Shown here: in pieces, positions 25,103 to 36,855 of the stretch
Layout: each line of letters opens with the position of its first letter
How positions within the stretch are numbered: position 1 is the stretch's first letter
Assembly: GCA_019188255.1 (NCBI GenBank)
Contig: JAETXT010000011.1
Coordinates: 2,542,001-2,606,000, forward strand
Origin: Verticillium longisporum
Taxonomy: Eukaryota; Ascomycota; Sordariomycetes; Glomerellales; Plectosphaerellaceae
Direction of reading: 5' to 3'
Length of the DNA: 64,000 nt
Program-made: the position numbers and the translations under genes
The notes under the pieces: model-generated
What the model saw: the letters and a program-made list of their open reading frames with translations, nothing else
The model's database searches: none
What the model was told of the DNA's origin: nothing

Positions 25103-26111
25103 CGCGAGATGTTGTGCAGACGAGAGGGCGGTTTGGAAACGAGATCAGGCTCTCAAAGGACCAAGTATAGGTGCTCCACGTTCTTTCGACTGGTTGTAGC
25201 GAGAGAGCAGGCTCAAGAACGGCGTCGGGGGGGATACTGAAGTCAAAGTTGGCAGCAGTGGCAATTGGCAGGTTGCCCCGCGAAGTGGATGATGTTCAGG
25301 GTCTGGAGCTCTCTTATCTTATCTCCACCAACGAGTGGTCAAACAGCTGTTTCCGAAGCTGCCCTTCACCGAGCGTCTTCAGCAGCAACATCTTCACATC
25401 AGGCAGAACAAGAGTATGCCATAGACACGTCCTGGGCACAAACTATGCATCCTCCATCATCGTGTAGGTAGCTTGCCGTGCGGCTTGTAGGTGTAGCAAA
25501 GATGACAAACACAGTTTGAATTTCTGACTGATCCTCCATCTCGAATACTGCTCAGTTGAGATGGGAACCATCATGCTATTAGGTCTAGTTTGAGATGGAG
25601 AGTCATCCGTTTATCTGTAGCATCAATGCTACGCCACAAATGCTTTCAAGTCAGATAACTGATACATGCGCGGGGAATGCTCCTTCTGATCGACTGTAGA
25701 ATCGTCACCAAGCTTCCCCAGTCCGCCTTGCTATCCATGGTCTCTTCACCGAAAGCAAACAATCAATTTACATGGCAACACGAAGAGCTAGAGGCTTTTA
25801 CGTCCGGGGGACGACTCTCTAGATCCAGGAGGATCCACGACAAGGTTTGAAGTATCCACTCGGTGACTTCCTTTGGATCAGATACCACGGTGAATCAAAG
25901 CTGTCGCACTTCGACTTCGACGGGAACACGAGGAAGGAGCACCAACGGCAAACACTGATCTGGATTACAAAAGAGCTCACTTCTTCTCTTCACACCCCTA
26001 CTGATACCTTTCCCCTGACAACACCATCTACCTCAGCACTTGCAGCGGTCACGACGCGTCCCAAGTCATACAGGACGTCCACTCTCTTCCTGCGCATGCT
26101 TGCTTGAGAGG
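25103..26111. other. Divergent promoter region TAP42 / Dicer
   Basis: About 1 kb shared by TAP42 (-) and the Dicer-like gene (+). It includes a stretch near 25500-25700 that is AT-richer than average. A short frame at 25847-26107 overlaps the Dicer leader but looks random. No gene is seen. Confidence 0.6.
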
Positions 26112-29100
26112 ATGACTACTGACGAGCTCCCTGCTGGTCTGGACGCCACCGCCATCTCAATTCTCGCAGATGTACCGGAAAACATAGCTTCCAGCACATC
26201 AACATCTACGACTGGAAAGGAAGATGGACACCTCTATGTCAACAGATCCACTCAGAATACCGCCACAACCCAGGATAGCCAGAGCCGAGTTTTTGACGAT
26301 GATGAGGATGACTTCGGCAGCCACGTTGAAGATGACGAAGATTCAGACGATCGACAGTACAGCCTGGCCCCAGAAAGGCCTCGTAAAATTACCGAGAAGA
26401 AGCGCGCAGATCATGCTGCCTTTCACAACTGGCTTCAGAGCAACTCCAATGAGATTGCTCAGTCACCCCCTCAACCAACTCGAAACCTCAACCACACCTC
26501 CACGGCCATGATAGTACGCGAGAGTGAGAATCGCAAGATCATCGAAAATCCTCGAGAGTATCAGATCGAGCTCTTCGAACGGGCGAAGCGAAAGAACATC
26601 ATTGCCGTGTTACCCACTGGATCAGGAAAGACCTTAATCGCAGCCCTTCTTCTGCGACACACCCTCGAACAAGAAACCGCGGATCGACGAGCGGGCAGGC
26701 CCAAGAAAATCGCCTTTTTTCTCGTGGAAAAGGTCGCTCTTGCCCTCCAACAGCACGCGGTTCTGGAGTGCAATCTTGAGTTTCCTATTGACCGTGTCTG
26801 TGGTGACATGGTACGGTCGGACTGGATCAAGGAGTCATGGATGAAAAGATGGGATGACAACATGGTCATGGTCTGCACCGCCGCCATCCTTCAGCAATGC
26901 CTTGCCAGATCTTTCATCCGCATGGATCAGATCAACCTGCTTGTCTTCGATGAAGCACACCACGCCAAGGGAAATCATCCGTATGCCCGAATCATCAAGG
27001 ACTACTACATTACTGAACCTGACAAAGAAAGGCGCCCTAAGATCTTTGGTATGACTGCCTCTCCGGTGGATGCCCTCACCGATGTCAAGATTGCTGCCGC
27101 TCAACTCGAAGGTTTGTTGCATAGTGAGATTGCGACAATCGAGGAGGACTCTGCATCATTCAAACAAATCCAGAAAGAGGTCATCGAACAAGACTGCAAG
27201 TACTCTGCTCTCGAACCCGCCTTCACTACCAATCTTCATAGGAAGATTCAAGAACAGGTGCGCTACAACAGGAACTTTGCAAAGGCGCTGAGCAATTCTT
27301 TGGAAATGTCGAGCTCCCTTGGCAGCTGGTGTGTCGATCGCTTCTGGCAGATATTTCTGACTCAAGAAACCCTTGCGAGAATGGCAGCGCAAACCGCACA
27401 AAACAATGTTTTTGCCGATCGCGCTGAAAAGGAGCACGTTGCCATTGAGGAGGTCCGCAATATCATCAAGGAACATCAGTTTCTCCCAGTCACCAAAACC
27501 CTGCAAGACTTGTCGTCCAAAGTGCTGTGCCTCCTGAGTCAACTGGAACTGCGCTTCAGTGCTCCTACCGATCACAAGTGCATCGTCTTTGTGGAGAAAC
27601 GAAACACAGCCATAATTCTTGCTCACCTCCTCTCCATGCCTGGTATTGGACCTCTGTATCTGAAACCGGCTGCGCTTGTAAGTGAAATACATCGGGAATC
27701 GTTGGTGCCGTACTAAACAGGGTCAGGTCGGGAATCCATCTGACACCAGCCCTCTTGCCATGTCATACAAAGAGCAAGTGATGACAATAACTAAGTTCAG
27801 ACGCGGTGAATACAACTGTCTTCTCGCCACTTCTGTTGCCGAGGAGGGCATTGACATTGCAGACTGCAACATTGTCATTCGATTCGATCTTTTCAACTCG
27901 GTGATTCAGTACATACAATCCAAAGGCCGCGCTCGGCACTTGAACTCGGAGTATATTTGCATGGCCGAGTTAGGCAACGGCAAGCATACAAGGGCGAAAA
28001 TACAAGCAAATTACGACCTCTCCCTCATCCGCCAATTCTGCAGCACACTGCCAGAAGACCGCAAGATCGTGGGCTGGGATCCCGAGGCAGCTCTTCACCA
28101 TGGCGAGCGCGACCATAAGTTCCACATCATTCCATCCACTGGGGCCAAACTGACCTGGACCGGCAGCCTCGTGGTTCTGTCAAATTTTGCCTCTTCTCTA
28201 CAGGTGAACGACGAAACACTAAGTCCTTCCTATATGGTCTCTCTCATCGGTAGCGAGTACATCTGCGAAGTCCAGCTTCCGAGCAAGTCTCCTATTTTGA
28301 GCGTATCAGGCACGCTCCAGAAAAACAAAGCAGAGGCCAGGTGCTCCGCAGCGTTTGAGATGTGCATGAAGCTCATTGAAGGTGGGTTCATCAGCAATCA
28401 CCTCCAGCCGACGTTTACCAGGAAGCTCCCGGCCATGCGAAACGCACGTCTAGCCATCAGCTCCAAGAAACGTGATCGGTACAATATGAGGGTCAAGCCA
28501 GAGGTATGGTCACGGCGCGGACCGGCATCCTCTTTGTTCGTCACAGTCCTGAAGCTTCGTGCACCTGGTGCATTAAACAGACCATCACAGCCACTCGCCC
28601 TCCTCACAAGAGAGGTACTGCCAGAGCTTCCTGGAGTTCCGCTATTTTTCGGTAAATGTGGTCGGTCCATAGCGGAGATAGTATCTGTGGTGAAGCCCAT
28701 GCACTTGGATGAAGTACGTCTAGACAGCCTCAGAGTATTCACCCTGCGCGTTTTCAAAGACGTCTTCAGCAAAGTATACGAGTCCCAAGTCGCAGACCTG
28801 CCATACTTCCTGGCACCTGCTGCTCATGACCACAGTCATGAGTTCTCACCGAATGAAGACCCAGGGTCACTGATTGACTGGAACCATCTGATGTCGACCA
28901 AAGAGGTCGAGTACTTGCCTGTGGATGAAGATCACAGTTCCAGCTTCTATCAAGACAAGTTTGTAATTGATCTATACACAGGATCGCGTAAGCTGTTTCT
29001 CAGAGGTGTTCGGACAGATCTCAAGCCGACCGACTTGGTTCCAGACGGAGTTCCCGAACCCACATTCAGGCTCTGGAAGGACGTTGAGCATACCATAAAG

Positions 29101-30852
29101 GAATACAGCGTCAGCCTTGGGGCAAAGAGTCGAGCCCGGAGAGCTGGTGAATGGTTGGACACTCAACCCGTGGTAGAAGCCGAGTTAATCTCGCTGCGCC
29201 GGAATCTTCTCGACGAATTTGCCGATTCCGAACATGAAGGGTCTAGGATTTGTTATGTGATTCTCCAGCCGCTACGAATCTCAACACTCCCTGTCGAGGT
29301 CGTCGCTATGGCATACAACTTTCCCGCCATTATTCATCGGATTGAATCAAATATGATCGCCCTTGACGCCTGCCGTATGTTGAACCTTCAAGTTCGTCCC
29401 GACCTGGCTCTCGAGGCGATGACCAAAGATTCAAGCAACAGTGAAGAGCACGATCAGGAAAAGATCGATTTCCAGGCCGGCATGGGCAACAATTATGAGC
29501 GACTCGAGTTTCTCGGGGACTGCTTCCTCAAAATGGCAACCACCATCGCACTTTTTACTCGGATCCCTGACAGCAACGAGTTTGAGTATCACGTCGAGCG
29601 AATGCTTCTAATTTGCAACCAGAATCTGTTCAATGTTGCATTAAAGAAGAACTTGCAAGAGTACATCCGATCAAAGCAATTCGACCGCCGCAGCTGGTAC
29701 CCCCAGGGTCTGAAGCAGAAGGCGGGCAAAGCCCAAGGAGCACAAAACTCACACTCGCTGGCCGACAAGTCTATTGCTGATGTATGCGAGGCCATGATTG
29801 GCGCCTCATATTTGTCGTACGCTGACGAGGGCAACTTTGACATGGCCGTACGCGCTGTGACGGCCGTCGTGAGAAACAAAAATCACGACATGAAATCATA
29901 TGAGGACTACTATAAAGCTTTCAAGATGCCGGTCTGGCAAGCGGCGGAGCCAAGTGCTGTGCAGATGGAAGCGTCTTTACAGATCAAAGAGCAGATGGGA
30001 TATGAGTTCAAGTCCCCTGCTCTGCTGAGAAGTGCCTTCAAGCATCCGTCCTACCCCCGTCAGTTTGAGAGCGTGCCCAATTATCAGCGCCTCGAGTTCC
30101 TCGGCGACGCGCTTCTCGACATGGTCTGCGTAGACTTTCTCTTCAGGAAGTTTCCCGACGCCGATCCTCAGTGGCTCACTGAACACAAGATGGCCATGGT
30201 TTCGAACCACTTCCTCGGAAGTCTGAGTGTGGAGTTGGGCTTCTATCGGCGTGTCCTTCACTTCAGCGGCATCATGGCCAACCAGATTAAGGACTATGTC
30301 GACGCACTTACTCATGCACGTCAAGAAGCCGAAGCGGCGGCCCAGATCTCTGGCACAGTCTCGCGAGATTACTGGCTCAATGTGCAGCACCCCCCCAAAT
30401 TCCTCTCCGACGTGGTCGAGTCATATATCGGTGCTATTTTCGTTGATTCAGGATACGATTATGGCCAGGTACAGGCGTTCTTCGAGAAGCATATCCGGCC
30501 TTTCTTCGCAGACATAGCGCTGTATGATTCCTTTGCCAGCAGCCACCCTGTCACAACGTTGGCGCGCATGATGCAGCAGGACTTTGGCTGCCAGGACTGG
30601 CGGCTTCTTGTAAGTGAACTGCCACCGAGCTGCGAAGACGGCGGGGCAGCTGCGATCACTGAGACGGAGGTGATTTGTGGGTTCATGGTGCATGGAAGAA
30701 TCCTGCTACATGCCAAGTCGTCGAGTGGACAGTATGCCAAAGTGGGTGCTGCGAAGAGAGCGGTCGAGAAGCTAATGGGTCTCGGCAACGACAAAGAGGC
30801 CTTTCGGGAAGACTTCGGCTGTAGCTGTGACTGTGATGGTCAAGCAATCTAG
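26112..30852 (+). CDS. dcl1: Dicer-like ribonuclease III (probably DCL1)
   Basis: Cuts double-stranded RNA into small interfering RNAs. Two exons, 26112-27677 and 27721-30852, with an unusually short 43-nt intron (GTAAGT..CTAAACAG) encode 1,565 residues, the usual fungal Dicer size. Order: acidic N-terminus (DDDEDDFGSH); DExD/H helicase with Walker A LPTGSGKTLIA (about 165) and DEAHHAKGNHPYARI (about 279); helicase C domain with SVAEEGIDIADCN and QSKGRARH; Dicer dimerisation region (about 690-790); a PAZ-like middle without clear PAZ residues; RNase IIIa with ERLEFLGDC (about 1115); RNase IIIb with QRLEFLGDALLDM (about 1309); a C-terminal dsRNA-binding region and a short Cys-rich tail (CSCDCDG). 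The start is the first in-frame ATG (MTTDELPAG). DCL1 rather than DCL2 is judged from recalled helicase wording (EQETADRR, KKIAFFLVEKVAL) and is less certain. No frame break occurs in 4.7 kb. Confidence 0.9.
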
Positions 30853-31197
30853 ATGCTGTCGATGGATGCGGAGGTTGAGTCAACGTCTCGTCGGCGTGGC
30901 CCGTTAATGTGAGCGCCCGTCGGAGGGTGCTGTGGCACTGGATTCTCTGGGTCGGCGGCGACTTTCATTACCACATTAGAAGCAAATACGGCCCCTTAAT
31001 CACAAGAATAGGCATCGATTCTGAGTCGATTCCAGACCCGTTCTAGGCCTATGTCTGTGCAACGAATTGAGTACTAATTTCTTGCATTATCATCATGGAT
31101 GTTGTCTATTTGAGTCTCAGGTCCAGCTGGTGCTTGTGGGTCATCTCAAGTATGCGACTATCTCTCTCCCTCTTTGCCATTCCTAACTGACTCTATC
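30853..31197. other. Convergent 3' spacer
   Basis: 345 bp between the Dicer-like gene (+) and the thioesterase gene (-). AT-rich stretches near 30960-31110 fit 3' UTRs. Nothing else is seen. Confidence 0.55.
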
Positions 31198-31803
31198 TCA
31201 CAGTTTTCCCTTTATGTCTATAAAAAGAGAATCTGCCTTGACAAGCACAGTCCCCTGCTCGTCCTCTACAGTCCCTAACAGGAAACTTTTCCTTCCCTCG
31301 ATGCGCAGCACCTTGGCCCGACAAAGGTACGTCGCCGGCACCGGGACGGGTTTCAGATAATTGATGTTCAGGTACCCCGTCATGTGCGCCTGAGTGGACA
31401 AGGCGCCCCACGACTTGTTCATAGCCATGGTGAGACCTAGGACCTCATCCATGAGGGCGGCGATGAGGCCCCCATGGCACAGGGAGGGGTGACCGGCAAC
31501 ATCAGTGCCAATGGTGACGAAGAAGTCGATCTCCTCAACGAGGGGTGGGGCGTCTGGCGCAGGGGCTTCGTGGAAGGAGAGGAAGGCCTTGATGGCGCCT
31601 GGTGCGTTGAGCACTGTGGCGAAGAGGTTGTCCTCCCCCGAGAGTTTGGGGAAGCGGCAGATGGGGGTCTCGTAGATGGTAGTGGGTGTGAGGTGGGCGG
31701 CGCACCAGGCGATAGAGAGGAAGTGCTGGAGGTCTGGATTTTCCGATGTCATGGCCAAGACATCTGGGTTTGTCTGTTTCGTTTTCGCTGCTTCACCTTC
31801 CAT
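31198..31803 (-). CDS. Hotdog-fold acyl-CoA thioesterase family protein
   Basis: Single exon of 201 codons. It belongs to the hotdog thioesterase superfamily (PaaI/THEM4-like), which hydrolyses acyl-CoA thioesters. The diagnostic stretch is GHPSLCHGGLIAALMDEVLG: the HGG turn at the start of the long hotdog helix, with a downstream acidic residue (Asp/Glu of MDE) in the catalytic position. Later strands read AHMTGYLNINYLKPVPVPAT and FLLGTVEDEQGTVLVKADSL, matching the beta-sheet core. The N-terminal 50 residues are a less conserved cap. No mitochondrial presequence or membrane helix is obvious, though a second N-terminal Met (MTSENPDLQ) offers an alternative start. Substrate unknown. It is convergent with the Dicer-like gene. 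Confidence 0.85.
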   Translation of the reverse strand: MEGEAAKTKQTNPDVLAMTSENPDLQHFLSIAWCAAHLTPTTIYETPICRFPKLSGEDNLFATVLNAPGAIKAFLSFHEAPAPDAPPLVEEIDFFVTIGTDVAGHPSLCHGGLIAALMDEVLGLTMAMNKSWGALSTQAHMTGYLNINYLKPVPVPATYLCRAKVLRIEGRKSFLLGTVEDEQGTVLVKADSLFIDIKGKL

Positions 31804-32445
31804 CGCAAAGTAATTTTAGTGACTATGTAAATGAATGGTACTTACTAGCCTACCGGCCGTGTGAGTCGTTATAATAAGAGGCGAGATGTTCAGTTGTACC
31901 GAGGTAAGCTCCACTTTTCTCCTTGTGGCCTGTGCGAAGGTCCGCCCCGGAGGTTTGGGTGCCAGCTGCCCAGGAAGGCGTAGCAAAGATCGCAAACTTG
32001 CTGGCACAATCTCATATCTAGTAACTCGGAAGAACGACATGGAAACAGAACAGAACAGATCAGTTCGAATGCCTCGCTATCATGCATTCAACATCATCGG
32101 CGGATCGCATGAGTGCGTGCCCGACATGTTTGGGAACAGGTGCTCCGCCCGCCATCACTGCCTGTTCGCCTTTCAAGAAGAGGGGTAGCAGGCACGGCTG
32201 GGGTCGATGGGCAGTCATGACTGGACTTGAATGAACTCGTAACTGCTTCTTCAGATGGATCTGGCTTTCCATTTATACGAATATTCAGAAGCAGTGCTCC
32301 AGGAAAAGTGGACTGGAAGAACACCTTCGTGCCAACTCTGCTTCACGACTCGTTGATTTCGTACCCATGCACAACCACAAACATCACAGCCGGAGTAGAG
32401 CTTTTGATTCACCTCTGAAGTCCCTTACAGTCAACAATATCTATC
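31804..32445. other. Divergent intergenic region
   Basis: Carries the promoters of the thioesterase gene (-) and of the basic unknown protein (+). Short frames here (for example 31886-32188 and 32367-32606) look random. Nothing else is seen. Confidence 0.55.
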
Positions 32446-34113
32446 ATGCTACGTCACATATCGTTGCCGGATATGCCGCCCATGAAGGAGGAAACCCCAT
32501 ACGGCTGCCTTGGGCAAAACCAGACGCTCCCAGCAGATCTCTTTCGCAAATCATCCGGTCCCAGGCGTGCACCCCTTCTCGCCAATCTGTAGGACAGAAG
32601 CGCTGAATCAAGGGAGCTGACTGACACGGAGAAGGCTGCTATTGCAGGCGAAAAGGTGCGCGCCAAGCTGCGGAACCTCTTCAATGCTCCGACTGGCGCC
32701 GAGAACATACCCAGGGGCCAGCAGCTTCCGCGGTTTCTTCCTTTTGAGGAACGTGCGGAATGGCGCAAGGCCAATGCCGTGACACTCAGTTCTGGTGCTG
32801 TTTTCCCGTCGTACCAGTCGAACAGGTTCAAGGCAAGGAAAGCTTCGGTCAATATGGATCTTTGTCTTCTGGATGACTATTCTCCTTCGCCGCAGGAGTA
32901 CACGGAACCTGATATCCTCATGAAGGTCCTTCATCACGGCCAGGGTCTCGGTAGCAAGACATCTTTGTCTGCACAAGTTGATGAACATGTCCAGAAGGAG
33001 AAGCCCCAAGAAGCCGACAATTGCCACTCACACGACTTCTCGTCATCCTCATATATTAGTGCTAGCATCGGCAAGATCCAGTCACGGCCAGAATCCCCTG
33101 TTCAGTCTCTCGCAAAAGATACGATACCAGATACCCAACTCCTGCAAGCTATCCGCAAGCTTCGAATCAGTTCGTCAAGCCCTAGAGTTCAAGGCACATC
33201 ATCGGCTGCCACCGAACATCGCATCTCTCGGTCCCACAGTTCAAGCAGCCGCAAGCTGTTATCCACAAACGAGCCTCGAATTGCGAGACGTGTTATTAGC
33301 TCGAGCAATGACAGCAATGAACATCTTAATAAAATAGAGGTTACTCATTTCATGGCATCTCAGGCTGATGAAACAAAAGCTGAGCTGGAAGCACCTCGGC
33401 ACCGATGTCCCACTGCACATACATTCGCTAGTTCCTATCGGTCCTGTCAAACGAGCATCAAGTCCGGTGTACTGGAATCTTCAATGGGCGCCACGCAAGT
33501 GTCCCGGTGCAACGCCATCTCCGACAAGACGGATTCGAGTGTCCGAGAACTCCGGGGGCAGAAGTCCACCGACCGCAGGTCCTCCGATGACACGTCTGTA
33601 TCGGCTGAACCATCCGTGTTGGAGCTACCAAGCCCAGTAGCCTCAGTTCCATTGCAAAAGCCTGCTGGCAAGGGACGTCTTCAAAAGAAGAAGGCTGAGA
33701 CAAGAAAAGCTGATGGACAGGGTGTCGCCAAGAGTGTTCAAGAAGGAAACAGTAGTACCAAGCAGCAGGAAAACATAAAGAAGCACAAACACAGCCTTAT
33801 TACCCGAGCCAAAAAGGCCCTCTCGCAGCGTCGCCGTCGTATTCAAGCCTGGCTGAAGAACACACGAGAGAGCTGGCATGGTGTGGACGCCAAGGCTGAG
33901 CTGCGCAAACGCAAGAAGAAGAGGCAGTCACACGCTCCACTGCTTCGTCCAGTGCGCAGCGTGTTCGGTTTGCGGAACATCTCGAGTGACACTGTGGTCG
34001 TCGAATCCATGGAGAAGGAGATTGAAAGACGTGCCAGCGACCCGGTGCTACGGCCCAGATACAGCGTCTTCAGCTTTCGTTCAGGAGTGAGTACGAGGCG
34101 TGGGAGAGTTTAA
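32446..34113 (+). CDS. Unknown basic, Ser-rich protein with an in-frame TAG
   Basis: No known domain recognised. The frame from the ATG at 32446 (MLRHISLPDMPPMKEE) runs 556 codons to 34113, but TAG interrupts it at 32590-32592. Downstream the same frame continues with protein-like sequence (ELTDTEKAAIAGEKVRAKL, then PRFLPFEERAEWRKANAV), so the stop looks like a single-base change or error rather than an exon boundary; I found no splice pair that removes it in frame. Residues about 100-400 are Ser/Thr-rich and probably disordered. The C-terminal third is strongly basic (RAKKALSQRRRRIQAWL, ELRKRKKKRQ) and ends RYSVFSFRSGVSTRRGRV, which suggests nuclear localisation or nucleic-acid binding; this is inference. 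If the TAG is real, translation could begin only downstream, at the ATG in VNMDLCLLDDYSPS. Confidence 0.65.
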
Positions 34114-34321
34114 CGAGCATCAGGGTCGGTGTCAGCTGAGAGTCGATGAGGCAGTCATGATATTCTTTTTAATTCAGAAGACAGTGCCAAGAAGACAAAG
34201 TTAAGAGAAGGTTTTATGTTTTCAGCCCTCCACGCACAACGGTGACATACAACGCAAAGGCTCAGCCGCAGCCAGCTAACTCTCTTCGTCGTTTACTAGG
34301 CTTCATTTCTCGCCCATGTTA

Positions 34322-36101
34322 TTAAAGCATGTATCGAAACCTTTCTCTCTCCTCTCTCCGTCTCTTGCTACTCCTCCCGACCAGCCCCTCCTCTTCCTCA
34401 GCGCCCACATCATCGACCTCTGAAACCCCCGTCTCCCGCACCCTGCCTTCCTCTCGATCCATCCGCCGGTTCAGCACCTGCATGTACACCCTCATGACTC
34501 CGACGAGCACCGCCACGCCCAGCATTGCTCCAGCGCACGCCCGCATGCCCTTCTCGTAGAAAGGCGCGTCGGCGTCCGGGTACAGGCGCGTGCCGACGAG
34601 GGGCCCGCACTGGCCGACAAGCTGCAGCAGGGCAAAGACAGCGGCGCGGCGGGGCCCGCGCGGCTGGTTGTTGACGGACCAGGCCAGTAGCAGGGCAACG
34701 ACGGCGTAGAAGCCGGCGGCGGCGGGGAAGAGGGCGGCATACCGGAGCCAAGGGGACAGGCCGAGCGGGCGGGCGAGGGCGAGGACGGCGTAGCCGCCAG
34801 CGGAAGCGAGGGCGTGAAGGACCAGCGGGGCGGAGCGCGATCGCAGGCGGTCGGAGAGGGCGGCTGTCGGCAGCAGGACGAGGAAGGCGACGAGGTAGGG
34901 GGCGCCGCGAGGATGTGGGCCTCGGTGTCTGGGTGGCCCATTTCCGTGAGGATCTTAGGGAGGAAGACGGGGAGCGAGGAGAAGGCCACGTTTGTGAGGA
35001 AGAAGATGGCGGCGGGGAGCCAGGCTAGCGGGTCTTTGAGGATGGCGGCGTACTGGGACAAGGTCGAAGAAGTCTGCGGGGACGTTGAGGCGGCGTCGGC
35101 GGCCGAGGATGGCGAGGGCGGCGTCTCCTCGTTGCGCAGGCGCAGGCGGGCGACTTTTCGCTGGCGCGGGGTGAGGTAGGTCGCTGTCTGCGGCGAGTCG
35201 GGAATCAGACGCCAGGCGATGGGGGCGATGAGTACCGATGGGAAGCCCTCGAGGAGGAAAAGGAGGCGCCATGGGGCGATGGGCCCGTTCTTCGCGAGAG
35301 ACACAATGAGAAAGGCGAGAGACGAGGCGAATGCGGTGGCCAGGGGCGCGGCGGACAGGAAGATGGCTGTGCGAAGGGCGAGCTCTTTCCGCTTGAAGAA
35401 AAAGGAGAGGTAGTATGGAATGCCAGTGAAAGCGGCCTCGCCGATGCCGAGGAGGGCGCGCAACGCTATGAGCATAGGATACGAGACGGCGACGGCCTGA
35501 AGGGATGCGATGAGGCCCCAGGAAAAGACAATGGCGGCAATATAGGCATGGGCCGGCAGGTGACGCCAGAGTATGGACATCCACTCAAAGGCAATATAGG
35601 TGATGTAAAAGTCGTCAGAGCCCAGGGGTACCATCCGTCCCAAGCGGGCGTCGTCTGGAGGTCGGCGTCCATGCCGGCGATGCGGGCGTTGCCAATGTTG
35701 GAGCGGTCGAGGAAGCTCAGCATGTAGAGCAAGGCGACGAAGAGGACGAGTCGGCGATCGAACTTCTTGACCACATCAGCCTCCTCGTCTGGCGTGTACA
35801 ACTGGAAGCTGGCGACGGTGCTCGTCATGCTGCTTCTTCGACCAGAGGCCGAGGTGGCAGGCCGTATCCAGCCATCGCTATCTTCCTCGTCCTCCTCGTC
35901 CTCATCGCGACGGCCACCGGCCTTGACAGGTTGCAGCTCGTAGGCCTCGCCGAGGGCAGATTCGCGATGGCGCAGGTCGTCATCTTCTGACTCGAGGTCG
36001 AGGTCGAGATCGTTATCGAGATTAAATTCTGCTGTCGTCGGGGCGAATGAGGGCGAGGAGTCGCGGGGTTGGAGGTGGCCTCCTCGTGAGGAGCTAGCCA
36101 T
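34322..36101 (-). CDS. MFS transporter, anion:cation symporter (DAL5-like) family
   Basis: Single-exon gene of 593 residues once two one-base losses are compensated: 35607-35610 (A run, TTTT on the sense strand) and 34898-34902 (G run, CCCCC on the sense strand). The raw length of 1,780 nt plus 2 equals 594 codons exactly. The N-terminus is long, acidic and cytosolic (about 1-110; DLDLDLESEDDD, DEDEEDEEDSDG). The first helix leads into LSFLDRSNIGNARIAGMD, a typical signature of the allantoate/nicotinate/pantothenate permease group. Further helices follow (YIAAIVFSWGLIASLQAVAV, LLGIGEAAFTGIPYYLSFFF, APLATAFASSLAFLIV), with a cytosolic loop after RLIPDSPQTATYLTPRQRKV and a basic/acidic tail ending ERERFRYML. 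The substrate is likely a small organic anion or vitamin; not decidable by eye. Without compensation it would be read as three broken genes. Confidence 0.88.
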
Positions 36102-36855
36102 GGTCGTGACGCTTCTGAACCAGAGAAGAGATACGCATCGACCAGAAGCCAAATCTCGGTATCAGCTTGCCACGTCAACGTCGCCTCAACGATGGCAGCA
36201 TTTGCTGCTCGACATTTGGCTGTAGAGCAGCAATCAGGGGCAGTTGGACGTCGGTCGGGGGGGAGTATCGGCTGAAGTGAAATGGGGGTAGTCGCCGTTG
36301 TTCTGGATCACAACGTTCAATTGGTCTCGAAGCTGGCCCATGACGTCTTTAGCGAGGTGATCCCTGTCATAGCTCCCTCGCGCGCCCCGTCCCCTCCCCC
36401 TAAAGCTCCAGAGTCCAAATCGCCATCGCTCGTCTTGGCTTGTTTCCGAAAAGCCTGGGGAAGGGCGCCTGAGCATGAATCGCCAGGGTCCAGAGCGATG
36501 AGATCTCCGCTATTAGAGGGGCTGGCTGTAAGTGACAGCTAGCCGCCTTGAATGGGTCTGTTGGGGTATCGCACTGACAGTGGACTTCGTCTGAGCTGAT
36601 GATTTTCAACCACTACCAACTCGTCACCCGAGTCTGTTCCGCAACGTATGATGTGTCGGGAATCGCAACGCGTTACTGTGCTTAATATTATCATCATCAT
36701 TAAACATGGCGGCCTAGGCCTTCTCCTGTCTACCTCAGCACGCCGAAATAGTGACAGCGGGCAACACCCTTCGTGTGTCCTGATATACCCAACGCCATCC
36801 CATGACTACTATAACCCTGATGGTACCAATAAAAACACCCTGATCCACCCCAGCA
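36102..36855. other. Intergenic between two minus-strand genes
   Basis: Contains the MFS promoter (left) and the 3' flank of the unknown gene at 36856 (right). An AT-rich stretch with ATTATCATCATCAT lies near 36685-36705. No gene is seen. Confidence 0.55.
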